DNA of 64,000 nucleotides from an uncultured Eubacteriales bacterium (lineage in GTDB: Bacteria > Bacillota > Clostridia > Lachnospirales > Lachnospiraceae), in contig CASFBK010000009.1 of NCBI GenBank assembly GCA_949292785.1, positions 124,001 to 188,000 on the forward strand. Direction: 5' to 3'. Both the position numbers and the translations under genes were made by a program. The stretch's first letter is position 1. Every line of letters begins with the position of its first letter. Below, one piece after another: positions 1 through 7,102 of the stretch. The notes below the pieces were generated by a model that ran no database searches, was not told the origin of the DNA, and saw only the letters and a list, made by a program, of their open reading frames with translations.

Positions 1-935
1 TTGCAATTAACGGTCTGATATCTGTTGGTGTGATTTCTGCCTTTATTGTATATGCAAAACAATTCAGCCGCCCTATTAACGAGATTGCTCAGATTTACGG
101 TCAGCTTCAGACTGCCATTGCGGGCGCTGAGCGGGTATTTTCTGTGATAGATGAAAGTAATGAGGATAAAACCGGAGATACGCTTGCAGAGAGTACAGCC
201 GCAGACGTAACCTTCCAGAATGTAAAATTCTCTTATGAGCAGGGATATCCTGTACTTCATGATTTTACTTTAACAGTGCCATCCGGAAAAAAGGTCGCCT
301 TGGTAGGCGCTACCGGAAGCGGAAAGACCACCGTAGTCAATTTGTTAATGCGTTTTTATGACATTGACAGCGGCAATATCTACATTAACCGGCAGAATAT
401 AAAGGATATTTCCAGAGACAGCCTGCGTAAAAACGTGGCGATTGTATTGCAGGATACTGTCCTGTTTTCTGACACCATTCGAAACAATCTGAAATACGGA
501 AATGAACATGCTTCCGAAGAACAATTAGATGCTGCGGTAGAAATGAGCCGATGCAAGGATATGATTCAGATGCTGCCCCAGGGATTTGATACGGTATTGA
601 TCGGTTCCGGCGAGAATATCAGTCAGGGACAGCGGCAGCTTCTTGCCATTGCAAGAGCCTTTGTTGCGGACCCCAAAATCCTGATTCTGGATGAGGCTAC
701 CTCTAATGTAGATACCCGAACAGAAAAGGCGATTCAGGATGCCATGCAGTTAGTCATGAAGAACCGCACCAGCATTATCATTGCACACCGTTTATCTACC
801 ATCCGAGATGCCGATATCATTGTAGTTATGGATAAAGGAAGCATTGTAGAAAGCGGAAGCCATGACAGTCTGCTGGCACAAAAGGGCAAATATTATGAAC
901 TGTATATGACGCAATATGCTGGATTTACGATATAA
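1..935 (+). CDS. ABC exporter, C-terminal part (permease tail plus ATPase), 5' truncated by window
   Basis: The reading frame is open from base 3, so the true start lies upstream; the GTG at 30 is internal. The first ~45 residues are the end of the transmembrane domain and the coupling region. They are followed by a complete nucleotide-binding domain with Walker A GATGSGKT, signature ISQGQRQ, Walker B ILILDEATS, D-loop and H-loop IIAHRLST. This order is typical of type IV ABC exporters (MsbA/LmrA/BmrA-like, often heterodimeric half-transporters). The substrate cannot be read from this part. It ends before a convergent iron-uptake operon, with a strong hairpin between the two. Confidence 0.9.
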   Translation, partial: AINGLISVGVISAFIVYAKQFSRPINEIAQIYGQLQTAIAGAERVFSVIDESNEDKTGDTLAESTAADVTFQNVKFSYEQGYPVLHDFTLTVPSGKKVALVGATGSGKTTVVNLLMRFYDIDSGNIYINRQNIKDISRDSLRKNVAIVLQDTVLFSDTIRNNLKYGNEHASEEQLDAAVEMSRCKDMIQMLPQGFDTVLIGSGENISQGQRQLLAIARAFVADPKILILDEATSNVDTRTEKAIQDAMQLVMKNRTSIIIAHRLSTIRDADIIVVMDKGSIVESGSHDSLLAQKGKYYELYMTQYAGFTI

Positions 936-972
936 CAGCCAAAACCAATGTGGAAAACTTCATATATTTTCA

Positions 973-1026
973 CCAAAAACAGCGTGCAGACGTCAACTGA
1001 ATTACACAGTTGTGCTACACGCTGTT
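973..1026 (-). terminator. Intrinsic terminator after the siderophore-uptake operon
   Basis: An imperfect long inverted repeat starts with AACAGCGTG and closes with CACGCTGTT. On the minus strand the stem is followed by TTTTT, so it ends the operon whose last gene stops at 1081. It may also slow plus-strand transcription from the ABC exporter. A second AT-rich hairpin (GCTTTGTT/AACAAAGC, 1038-1061) sits between it and the stop codon but has no U-tract. Confidence 0.7.
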
Positions 1027-1080
1027 CCTTTCTTCCAGCTTTGTTCATAAAATAACAAAGCCGGATTGCAAATCAATATC

Positions 1081-2256
1081 TTACTTAAGTAAAACGCTTT
1101 CCAAATCAGCAAGCATTATATCCAGTGCTGTAATACCGCCTTCTGCAGTATACCATACTCCCGGATGCTCCAGATAAATAATGTTTCCGTTTTTGTAAAC
1201 ATCGGTACTCATAACCAGTTCATTTTCCATAATTTCCGGCGCCAGCTTTGCTCCCTCTGTTCCGATAGCTGCGTCACGGTCCATTACAAATATGTAATCC
1301 GGATCTAAAGATACAATGTATTCAAAGGAGGCTTCATTCCCGTGTGTTGCTGTTGTACCCTGGCTTTCCTGAGCTTCGCTGCTGTCACCGCCACGACTTC
1401 CTTCGCCGCCTTCGCTGCTGTCATCCCCATGACTTCTTTCGCTGTTTTCGCCGCCTTCGCTTCCTTTGTTTCCACGACCGCTTCCGCTTTCGGAAGAAGC
1501 TACACTTACACCTACATTTTCAAAGCCGCACTCTACACCAATAATAGAGCAGCGTCCGTCATTGCCCAGCACATTAAAGCTTCCGCTGGTACACATTCCA
1601 ACAATGGCTGTCTTTCCTTCTGAAACAGCCTTCAACGCTTCAATACGGTCATTAAAGCCTGCCACTTTCTCGTCAACCTCATCTTCCAGTCCAAAAATGG
1701 AAGCAACCGTCTTTGCATTCTTGCTAACACTTTCTACCACACCAATTCCTGAGTCAGCAGTCAGACGAACTACCGGAGCAATCTCACTTAAAGCATCATA
1801 GCTTTCTGCCATACGACCGCCCATAAAGATAATATCCGGCTCACAAGCCATAACAGCTTCCATGTCCACTTCTTTTACAGTACCCAGCATCTCTACGTTT
1901 TCGTTATCCATATAATCCTGAAGATAATCCAAAGCGGTGGTAGAGGAACCAACTATACGGTCTCCCAGACCCAGATTATCCAAAATATCCAAAGCTGCCA
2001 TATCTACCACAACAATACGCTGTGGGTCGTAAGGAACGGTTACTTCAACACTTTCACCTGCTCCGTTCAGACTGGTAACTGTAACTGTTTCCGGTTTGTC
2101 TGCATCTTCAGAATCCGAATTCTCGGAAGATTCACTCTCCTGCGCGTTATCTTGCGCGCTGCTGTTGTCCTCATTGCTGTTTTTTGTGTTGCTTCCACAT
2201 GCCGCAAGATTTAAAACCATTGCCGCAGTAAGAATAAGATAAATTACTTTTTTCAT
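1081..2256 (-). CDS. yclQ: Siderophore ABC transporter substrate-binding lipoprotein (YclQ-like)
   Basis: Extracellular iron-siderophore receptor. The signal peptide ends in lipobox LAAC with lipidated Cys20, followed by an acidic Ser/Asn/Asp-rich tether (about 21-55). Two periplasmic-binding lobes (PF01497 type) follow. The THGNEASFEYI and DPDYIFVMDRD segments are close to Bacillus YclQ (petrobactin receptor), and the gene order matches yclNOPQ. An extra low-complexity Ser/Gly/Glu stretch of about 49 residues (254-302, bases 1351-1497) is inserted just before THG. It is built from an imperfect 36-bp repeat and absent from family members I know. Last gene of the operon; the start is preceded by AAAAGGAG. 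Family confidence is high; the exact siderophore is unknown. Confidence 0.88.
   Translation of the reverse strand: MKKVIYLILTAAMVLNLAACGSNTKNSNEDNSSAQDNAQESESSENSDSEDADKPETVTVTSLNGAGESVEVTVPYDPQRIVVVDMAALDILDNLGLGDRIVGSSTTALDYLQDYMDNENVEMLGTVKEVDMEAVMACEPDIIFMGGRMAESYDALSEIAPVVRLTADSGIGVVESVSKNAKTVASIFGLEDEVDEKVAGFNDRIEALKAVSEGKTAIVGMCTSGSFNVLGNDGRCSIIGVECGFENVGVSVASSESGSGRGNKGSEGGENSERSHGDDSSEGGEGSRGGDSSEAQESQGTTATHGNEASFEYIVSLDPDYIFVMDRDAAIGTEGAKLAPEIMENELVMSTDVYKNGNIIYLEHPGVWYTAEGGITALDIMLADLESVLLK
1351..1497 (-). repeat. Imperfect 36-bp in-frame repeat inside yclQ
   Basis: On the plus strand TTCGCTGCTGTCA recurs at 1375 and 1411, a 36-bp period. A shortened third copy starts at 1438, and GCCGCCTTCGCT repeats within. 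All copies keep frame and encode a Ser/Gly/Glu/Asp-rich loop in the binding protein. The opposite strand is open in two frames here, which gives spurious Cys/Phe-rich ORFs. Confidence 0.75.
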
Positions 2257-2274
2257 GTTTTTTACTCCTTTTGA

Positions 2275-3027
2275 TTAATAGTAGATGGAAAGAGGTTTTC
2301 CCTCAATTTCCATAATTTCAAATTCCACATTGTAGATATCAGATAGCGTCTCTTTTGTCATCACCTCCTTAACAGTGCCGAATTTTGCAATTTTTCCATC
2401 TGTAAATGCACAGATGTAATCAGAATAGAACGCCGCATAGTTAATTTCATGCAGCACTAAAATCACCGTCTTTCCAAGCTCATCGCAAAGGCGACGGACA
2501 ATTTTCATCATATTAGTGGCATGGTAGATATCCAGATTATTGGTAGGTTCATCCAACAGGACATATTCCGTATCCTGCGCGATGACCATGGCAATATATG
2601 CTCTCTGCCGTTGTCCGCCGGACAATTCATCAATAAATCTGTCCTGGAACTCCTCAAGCTCCATGTACCCGATTGCTTTGTTGATGATTTCTTTATCCTC
2701 CGGTGTCAGATGTCCCCCGGAATAAGGGAATCTTCCAAATGCAACCAGTTCTCTTACGGTCAGCTTCATCTGAATATTGTTGCTCTGTGTCAGGATTGCC
2801 AGTCTCTTGGACAATTCTTTACTTTTCCATTTTGAAATGTCGGTACCATCAAATTTGACAAGACCACTGTCCCTTGCAATCAGTCGGGATAAAATTCCCA
2901 TTACCGTGGATTTTCCTGCTCCATTCGGACCAATCATGGAAATTACTTTTCCTTTTGGAATTTCAAAGCTCACCTCGTCTACAACGGTCTTTCCGTCATA
3001 TTTCTTTGTTAATTTTTCTACAATCAT
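2275..3027 (-). CDS. yclP: Siderophore ABC transporter ATP-binding protein (YclP/FepC-like)
   Basis: Cytoplasmic ATPase of the ferric-siderophore importer. It shows Walker A GPNGAGKST near residue 34, Q-loop LTQSNN, signature LSGGQRQRA, Walker B YVLLDEPTNNLD and switch His in LHEINYA. The length of 250 residues is normal for FepC/FhuC-type subunits. It lies 18 bp upstream of the receptor gene and 2 bp after the permease gene, in the same order as B. subtilis yclNOPQ, so it is co-transcribed. It has its own strong ribosome binding site (AGGAGG). Confidence 0.93.
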   Translation of the reverse strand: MIVEKLTKKYDGKTVVDEVSFEIPKGKVISMIGPNGAGKSTVMGILSRLIARDSGLVKFDGTDISKWKSKELSKRLAILTQSNNIQMKLTVRELVAFGRFPYSGGHLTPEDKEIINKAIGYMELEEFQDRFIDELSGGQRQRAYIAMVIAQDTEYVLLDEPTNNLDIYHATNMMKIVRRLCDELGKTVILVLHEINYAAFYSDYICAFTDGKIAKFGTVKEVMTKETLSDIYNVEFEIMEIEGKPLSIYY

Positions 3028-3029
3028 AA

Positions 3030-4010
3030 TTACATCCTCCTGTTTCTAAGCAGCAGATAGAGGAAATAAATGCCTCCTCCAACGGAAATAAACACGCTAA
3101 TCGGAATCGTGTAAGTAAATACATGTTCCACCAGAAGCTGTCCCCATATCAGAACAATCATACCGAACATAGCTGAACCAAGTATCAGCTGTGTATGACG
3201 GTAGGTTCTCAAAAGCTGCCGGGACAGATTTGCAATAATCAGTCCGATAAAAGAAATGGGGCCTACCATGGCAGTCGCCACAGCAATACACAAGGTTACA
3301 CCCAGCAGCAGCCGGCGAATACTTCTATCGTAATCTACGCCCAGATTAATCGCCTGGTCCTTTCCCAAAGTCAGTACATCCAAAAGCGCCAAATCCTTTC
3401 GAAATACAAATACCAGCGCCGCCAGAATCACAATGGAAAAAACTATAATCTCCGAATTGATATTACTGAAGCTGGCTACCAGTGTACTCAATAAGGAATC
3501 ATATTCATTGGGGTCCATGATACGCGTCAAGGTATTCTGGATACTGGAAAAGAAAGAGGTCAACACCGTACCAATCAGCAGCACATACAGGACATTGTGC
3601 TTTGTTTTCTTAAACAGATAGCTGTAAATAACGGTAGCTGTAATTCCCATTAACACCAAATCCATTGCAAAAGATGCATTGGCATTGTATACAAAAATAC
3701 TTGTGGCGCCTGCAAAAAAGTAAACCGCAGTATGTATAAGCGTATATAAAGAATTCATACCCAAAAGACAGGGCGTCACAATGGTGTTGTTGATGATGGA
3801 CTGAAACACAATGGATGCTCCGCCGATGGCAAATGCAGTAATGAGCATGACAATCAGCTTTGGTGTTCGTATTTTCATTGCATACCAGAAAAGCTTTGGA
3901 TTGCCGAACCTGACTCCTACCAGCATGTAGGCTGCGCAGGCTGCTACTACAAGCACTGCCATAATGATAAATTTTTTTGCATTAGAACGCCTCACTGCAG
4001 TTCGATTCAT
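3030..4010 (-). CDS. yclO: Siderophore ABC transporter permease (FecCD family, YclO-like)
   Basis: A 326-residue integral membrane protein with about nine hydrophobic segments. It carries the FecCD coupling motif region GPISFIGLIIANLSRQLL near residue 250. It pairs with the next permease to form the heterodimeric channel for ferric siderophore import. Its ATG overlaps the stop of the upstream permease by 4 bp (ATGA), indicating translational coupling. No defects are visible. Confidence 0.92.
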   Translation of the reverse strand: MNRTAVRRSNAKKFIIMAVLVVAACAAYMLVGVRFGNPKLFWYAMKIRTPKLIVMLITAFAIGGASIVFQSIINNTIVTPCLLGMNSLYTLIHTAVYFFAGATSIFVYNANASFAMDLVLMGITATVIYSYLFKKTKHNVLYVLLIGTVLTSFFSSIQNTLTRIMDPNEYDSLLSTLVASFSNINSEIIVFSIVILAALVFVFRKDLALLDVLTLGKDQAINLGVDYDRSIRRLLLGVTLCIAVATAMVGPISFIGLIIANLSRQLLRTYRHTQLILGSAMFGMIVLIWGQLLVEHVFTYTIPISVFISVGGGIYFLYLLLRNRRM

Positions 4011-5035
4011 TTTCCTGCGCCTCCTTTCAACAGGGTTGTGTTGGTATCTTTTTTCCCGAAACGGATTGCCTTACGTCCATTCTTAAGCCGGTAAAGCAGC
4101 AGACCGATAAATACGATACTTCCTAAAATACCAATAATCAATTCAATCGGTAATTCATAAGGTGCAATCACCACTCTTCCAATGATGTCGCACACCAGTA
4201 CGAAAATTGCTCCAAATAAGGCGGTATCCACTATCGTTCCACGGATTTTATCTCCTTTGAACATAGCCACCAGATTCGGTACAATCAGCCCAATATAGGA
4301 AATAGAACCTACCACCACTACTACAGAAGCAGTAATCATAGCTGCAATACTCAGTCCCATAAACAGAACGAAGTTGTAGGGCACACCCAGATTTTTGGAA
4401 AAATCTTTTCCCATGCCTACAATATTAAAGTGATTGGCAAATATAAATGCCAGAATCACCAGAGGCACAACAAGGTAAACGATTTCATATCTTCCCCGCA
4501 AGACCATGGAGAAATGACCTACCAGCCAGGAAGATAACGCCTGCGTCATCTCGTACTTATATGCCAGATAATTGGTAATACCGTTAATCACGTTACCAAA
4601 CATAATACCGACTAACGGAACCATGACCACATCCTTGAACTGAATACGCTGAATGAACCATACGAAAATCCAGGTTCCCAAAATTGCAGCGATAAAGGCA
4701 AAGATAGCACGTCCCCATAAGGTAGAGGATGGCATGAACAACAGCGCAATCAAAATTCCGAACTGCGCGGAAGAAATCGTTGCTCCCGTCGTAGGGGAAA
4801 CGAACTTATTCATACAAAGCTGCTGCATAATAAGTCCCGCTACACTCATACCAATGCCGGTACATAAAATGGCAAGCAGACGTGGGAGACGGGAAATGAA
4901 AAAGATTTCCCACTGCCGTATATCTCCGCTGATGAGCTCGGACAGCCTAATATCCAAAACCCCGATAAACAGAGAACAGACAGACAAAATAAGTAATGCT
5001 GCTGCCAGAATTATGGTTGAACAATACTTTTTAAT
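4007..5035 (-). CDS. yclN: Siderophore ABC transporter permease (FecCD family, YclN-like), probable ATT start
   Basis: First gene of the iron operon and second half of the FecCD permease heterodimer. The conserved coupling motif VGSISYIGLIVPNLVAMF lies near the C-terminal third. The first ATG/GTG/TTG in frame is a TTG at 4987, which would remove most of membrane segment 1 and has no ribosome binding site. Upstream the frame stays open to an ATT at 5035, seven bases after a near-perfect AGGAGGTG site. From there the N-terminus reads KKYCSTIILAAALLILSV, which matches the Bacillus YclN pattern (MKLRYLFILLIIL...). I therefore annotate ATT as the start; a real ATG mutated or misread to ATT is the alternative. 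Confidence 0.8.
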   Translation of the reverse strand: MKKYCSTIILAAALLILSVCSLFIGVLDIRLSELISGDIRQWEIFFISRLPRLLAILCTGIGMSVAGLIMQQLCMNKFVSPTTGATISSAQFGILIALLFMPSSTLWGRAIFAFIAAILGTWIFVWFIQRIQFKDVVMVPLVGIMFGNVINGITNYLAYKYEMTQALSSWLVGHFSMVLRGRYEIVYLVVPLVILAFIFANHFNIVGMGKDFSKNLGVPYNFVLFMGLSIAAMITASVVVVVGSISYIGLIVPNLVAMFKGDKIRGTIVDTALFGAIFVLVCDIIGRVVIAPYELPIELIIGILGSIVFIGLLLYRLKNGRKAIRFGKKDTNTTLLKGGAGK

Positions 5036-5040
5036 AGAAA

Positions 5041-5048
5041 CACCTCCT
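5041..5048 (-). promoter_or_regulatory. Strong Shine-Dalgarno that fixes the yclN start
   Basis: On the minus strand this is AGGAGGTG, followed seven bases later by ATT (5035-5033) and not by any ATG, GTG or TTG in the permease frame. Its near-perfect match to the 16S tail is the main argument for a non-canonical start codon. Confidence 0.7.
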
Positions 5049-5058
5049 AATATTCAAA

Positions 5059-5076
5059 AGTTAGTAAAAACTAACT
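5059..5076. promoter_or_regulatory. Perfect palindrome, candidate metal-regulator operator
   Basis: AGTTAGT-AAAA-ACTAACT is a perfect inverted repeat with 7-bp arms, 24 bp upstream of the permease start and inside the operon leader. The TTAG/CTAA halves resemble DtxR/IdeR/MntR-family sites rather than a Fur box. It could also form an RNA hairpin close to the ribosome binding site. Assignment to a DtxR-like repressor is inference. Confidence 0.5.
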
Positions 5077-5090
5077 ATTACATAAAAAAT

Positions 5091-5139
5091 GACGCGCAAT
5101 AAGAACAACTGGTCTTACATGTTGTTCACATTGCGCGTC
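5091..5139 (-). promoter_or_regulatory. Leader hairpin with U-tract (terminator/attenuator) before the iron operon
   Basis: GACGCGCAAT...ATTGCGCGTC with inner AACAAC/GTTGTT pairs forms a long stem. On the minus strand it is followed by ATTTTTTA, the form of an intrinsic terminator. It lies directly downstream of a good promoter and upstream of the first gene, so it would act as an attenuator or release a very short RNA. Confidence 0.6.
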
Positions 5140-5145
5140 CAGACT

Positions 5146-5175
5146 ATTAAATCATACCCCCAGACAATTTGTCAA
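5146..5175 (-). promoter_or_regulatory. SigmaA promoter of the siderophore operon
   Basis: The -35 is TTGACA (5175-5170), followed by an 18-bp spacer and -10 TTTAAT (5151-5146), with a TG two bases before the -10. The predicted transcript begins at about 5139, exactly where the leader hairpin starts. Confidence 0.65.
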
Positions 5176-5263
5176 CAAAACTAAAAGAGAATATTTCTCT
5201 ATAACTATAATGGACAAATTTTATCATAACTACAATATTATCATCGTAATAGAATAGATATAA

Positions 5264-5301
5264 CAAAAAAAGAGGAAACCTTTCAAAATCAAGGTTTCCT
5301 C
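5264..5301 (-). terminator. Terminator of tRNA-Leu
   Basis: GAGGAAACCTT...AAGGTTTCCTC followed on the minus strand by TTTTTTT. It sits 14 bp after the 3' end of the tRNA and so separates it from the iron operon. Confidence 0.85.
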
Positions 5302-5314
5302 ACTTTGCACTTAA

Positions 5315-5398
5315 TGCGGAAGATGGGACTTGAACCCACACGTTGCTAACAACACAAGATCCTTAGTCTTGCCTGTCTGCCAATTCCAGCACTTCCGC
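5315..5398 (-). tRNA. tRNA-Leu, anticodon AAG
   Basis: 84-nt class II tRNA. The acceptor stem is GCGGAAG/CTTCCGC with discriminator A; the D-loop region is GGAATTGGCAGAC; the anticodon stem is CAAGA/TCTTG with loop CTAAGGA; there is a long variable arm (GTTGTTAGCAAC) and a T-loop GGTTCAAGTCC. CCA is not encoded. Loop positions 3-5 give anticodon AAG, reading CUU. Such A34 leucine tRNAs are known from some Firmicutes, where A34 can become inosine. Confidence 0.93.
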
Positions 5399-5484
5399 AG
5401 ACATCTTAAATTGGATGTCGTTGTCATGACGACTCTAAAATAATATCAAATGTTATCTAAATTGTCAATGACAATTTTTAATAT

Positions 5485-7095
5485 TTATAAATATTTTTTT
5501 TCAAATTCTGCTTCTGGCATAGGTTTATCAAAATAGAATCCCTGTATCATCTGTATCTGCATTTTTTCTAAAATATCAAACTGCTGCTTATTCTCTACTC
5601 CTTCTACGCATACATGCATTCCAATGGTAGAGGCAAGCTCACAGACAAGCCTTACAAAAGCTTCTTCAAATGGCTCTTTTCCCAAATCATCGATAAAACA
5701 CTTATCAATCTTGATTACATCAATGGGCATCTCACGGATATGATTCAGGGAACTATATCCTGTACCAAAGTCATCCAACGCCACTCTTACGCCCAGTTCC
5801 TTGATTTTTCCCAAAACCTGCTTCATCCTAGTCATATCATTGATTGCAAGGCTTTCAGTTACCTCCAGCGTCAGATTCTTTGGATTCATCTGGGTCTCCT
5901 GCAATATTGTCTGGATACGCTCTGCCACATCATTGCGCAACAGCTGAACCACAGATAGATTGACATTCACTTTATACTCCGGATGTCCCGTATCATTCCA
6001 GTATTTACAACTGCTGCATGCCTTCTTCAAAACATAGTCTCCAATCGGATTAATCAATCCTAAATATTCCGCCAATGGTATAAATTCCGCCGGAGAAATG
6101 AATCCCAGGTTCTCACAATTCCAACGAATCAGTGCCTCCGCACCGGTACATGGATTCCCCGGTCTTGACACATCCACAATAGGCTGGTAATATACTTCAA
6201 ATTCATTGCAGGCATTCATAGTGGCATTGCGCATATTTTTTTCTAAATCTAATCGCTTAAAGGAACCGCTTTCCAGCCCGTCCCCATAAAATGCATATTG
6301 ATTCTTTCCGGACTTCTTCGCCTCGAACAATGCCATATCTGCCTTTTTTATTAATTCCTGTACATTATCGCCATCTGCCGGGAAACGCACGATTCCCATA
6401 CTTGCCGTACAATAATAATCTGCGCCCTTCAGAAACCATGGCTTTGAAAATATCTCCAAAATCTCCTCTAAGATTTTTCCCAGCATCCAGTATTTTGTAT
6501 GGGTAACCACAATGATAAACTCATCTCCGCCCATACGGTAACAGTTACTTTCAATTCCCACAATTCTTTGCAGACTATGAGATATCGCCTTTAACAGTAC
6601 ATCTCCATACTGATGTCCCAGCCCATCATTGATATGCTTAAAATCATCCAGGTCCATGTAGAGCAGCGCTCCTTCGCCATCCTCTTTTTTGCTCTGCTTG
6701 ATATACTGCTCCATATCTGCTTCACAGCGCATCCGATTATAAAGTCCGGTCAGAAAATCATTATTTGCCTGCTTTTCTATTCTCTGTTGATATTTCTTAT
6801 TCTCTGTAATGTCGTAAACGGTAGAAAGGGCAACGTTCTTTCCATCCACCCATACAATCTCTGTTCTGTGAACGTCGAACCACTTTTTCTCAGCGGCTAC
6901 ATAAATCTCTCCCGTTCCCGATTTTATTCCTGTCCCCTCTAGCATTTGTTCCATATCTTTTTGTGGAATATTCGTGCGGAAAAATCTACGAAACTTCTCA
7001 TTTGTAAATAAAATACTGCCATCTTCTAAAGATGACACACAGATACCGCAACCGATATTATCCAATATATCCTCTAATGTTCCCATTGATTTCAT
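5485..7095 (-). CDS. GGDEF/EAL cyclic-di-GMP signalling protein with PAS sensor
   Basis: 536 residues with three modules: a PAS-like domain (about 5-105), a GGDEF domain with intact GGDEF at 189-193, and an EAL domain (about 285-535). The EAL domain has EAL at 320-322, LEVTES, DDFGTGYSS and EGVEN. All signature residues for both cyclase and phosphodiesterase activity are visible. No RxxD inhibitory site precedes GGDEF. No transmembrane segment is present, so it should be cytosolic and sense a soluble or redox signal. It starts 7 bp after the upstream methyltransferase gene, with a GAGG site inside the end of that gene, so the two are probably co-transcribed. Confidence 0.93.
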   Translation of the reverse strand: MKSMGTLEDILDNIGCGICVSSLEDGSILFTNEKFRRFFRTNIPQKDMEQMLEGTGIKSGTGEIYVAAEKKWFDVHRTEIVWVDGKNVALSTVYDITENKKYQQRIEKQANNDFLTGLYNRMRCEADMEQYIKQSKKEDGEGALLYMDLDDFKHINDGLGHQYGDVLLKAISHSLQRIVGIESNCYRMGGDEFIIVVTHTKYWMLGKILEEILEIFSKPWFLKGADYYCTASMGIVRFPADGDNVQELIKKADMALFEAKKSGKNQYAFYGDGLESGSFKRLDLEKNMRNATMNACNEFEVYYQPIVDVSRPGNPCTGAEALIRWNCENLGFISPAEFIPLAEYLGLINPIGDYVLKKACSSCKYWNDTGHPEYKVNVNLSVVQLLRNDVAERIQTILQETQMNPKNLTLEVTESLAINDMTRMKQVLGKIKELGVRVALDDFGTGYSSLNHIREMPIDVIKIDKCFIDDLGKEPFEEAFVRLVCELASTIGMHVCVEGVENKQQFDILEKMQIQMIQGFYFDKPMPEAEFEKKYL

Positions 7096-7102
7096 CTGAT
7101 TT

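Noticed and set aside
1342-1623. Plus-strand Cys/Phe-rich ORFs (93 and 66 residues)
   Set aside because: They are the opposite-strand reading of the yclQ repeat and conserved yclQ sequence, with no ribosome binding site and no recognisable protein features.
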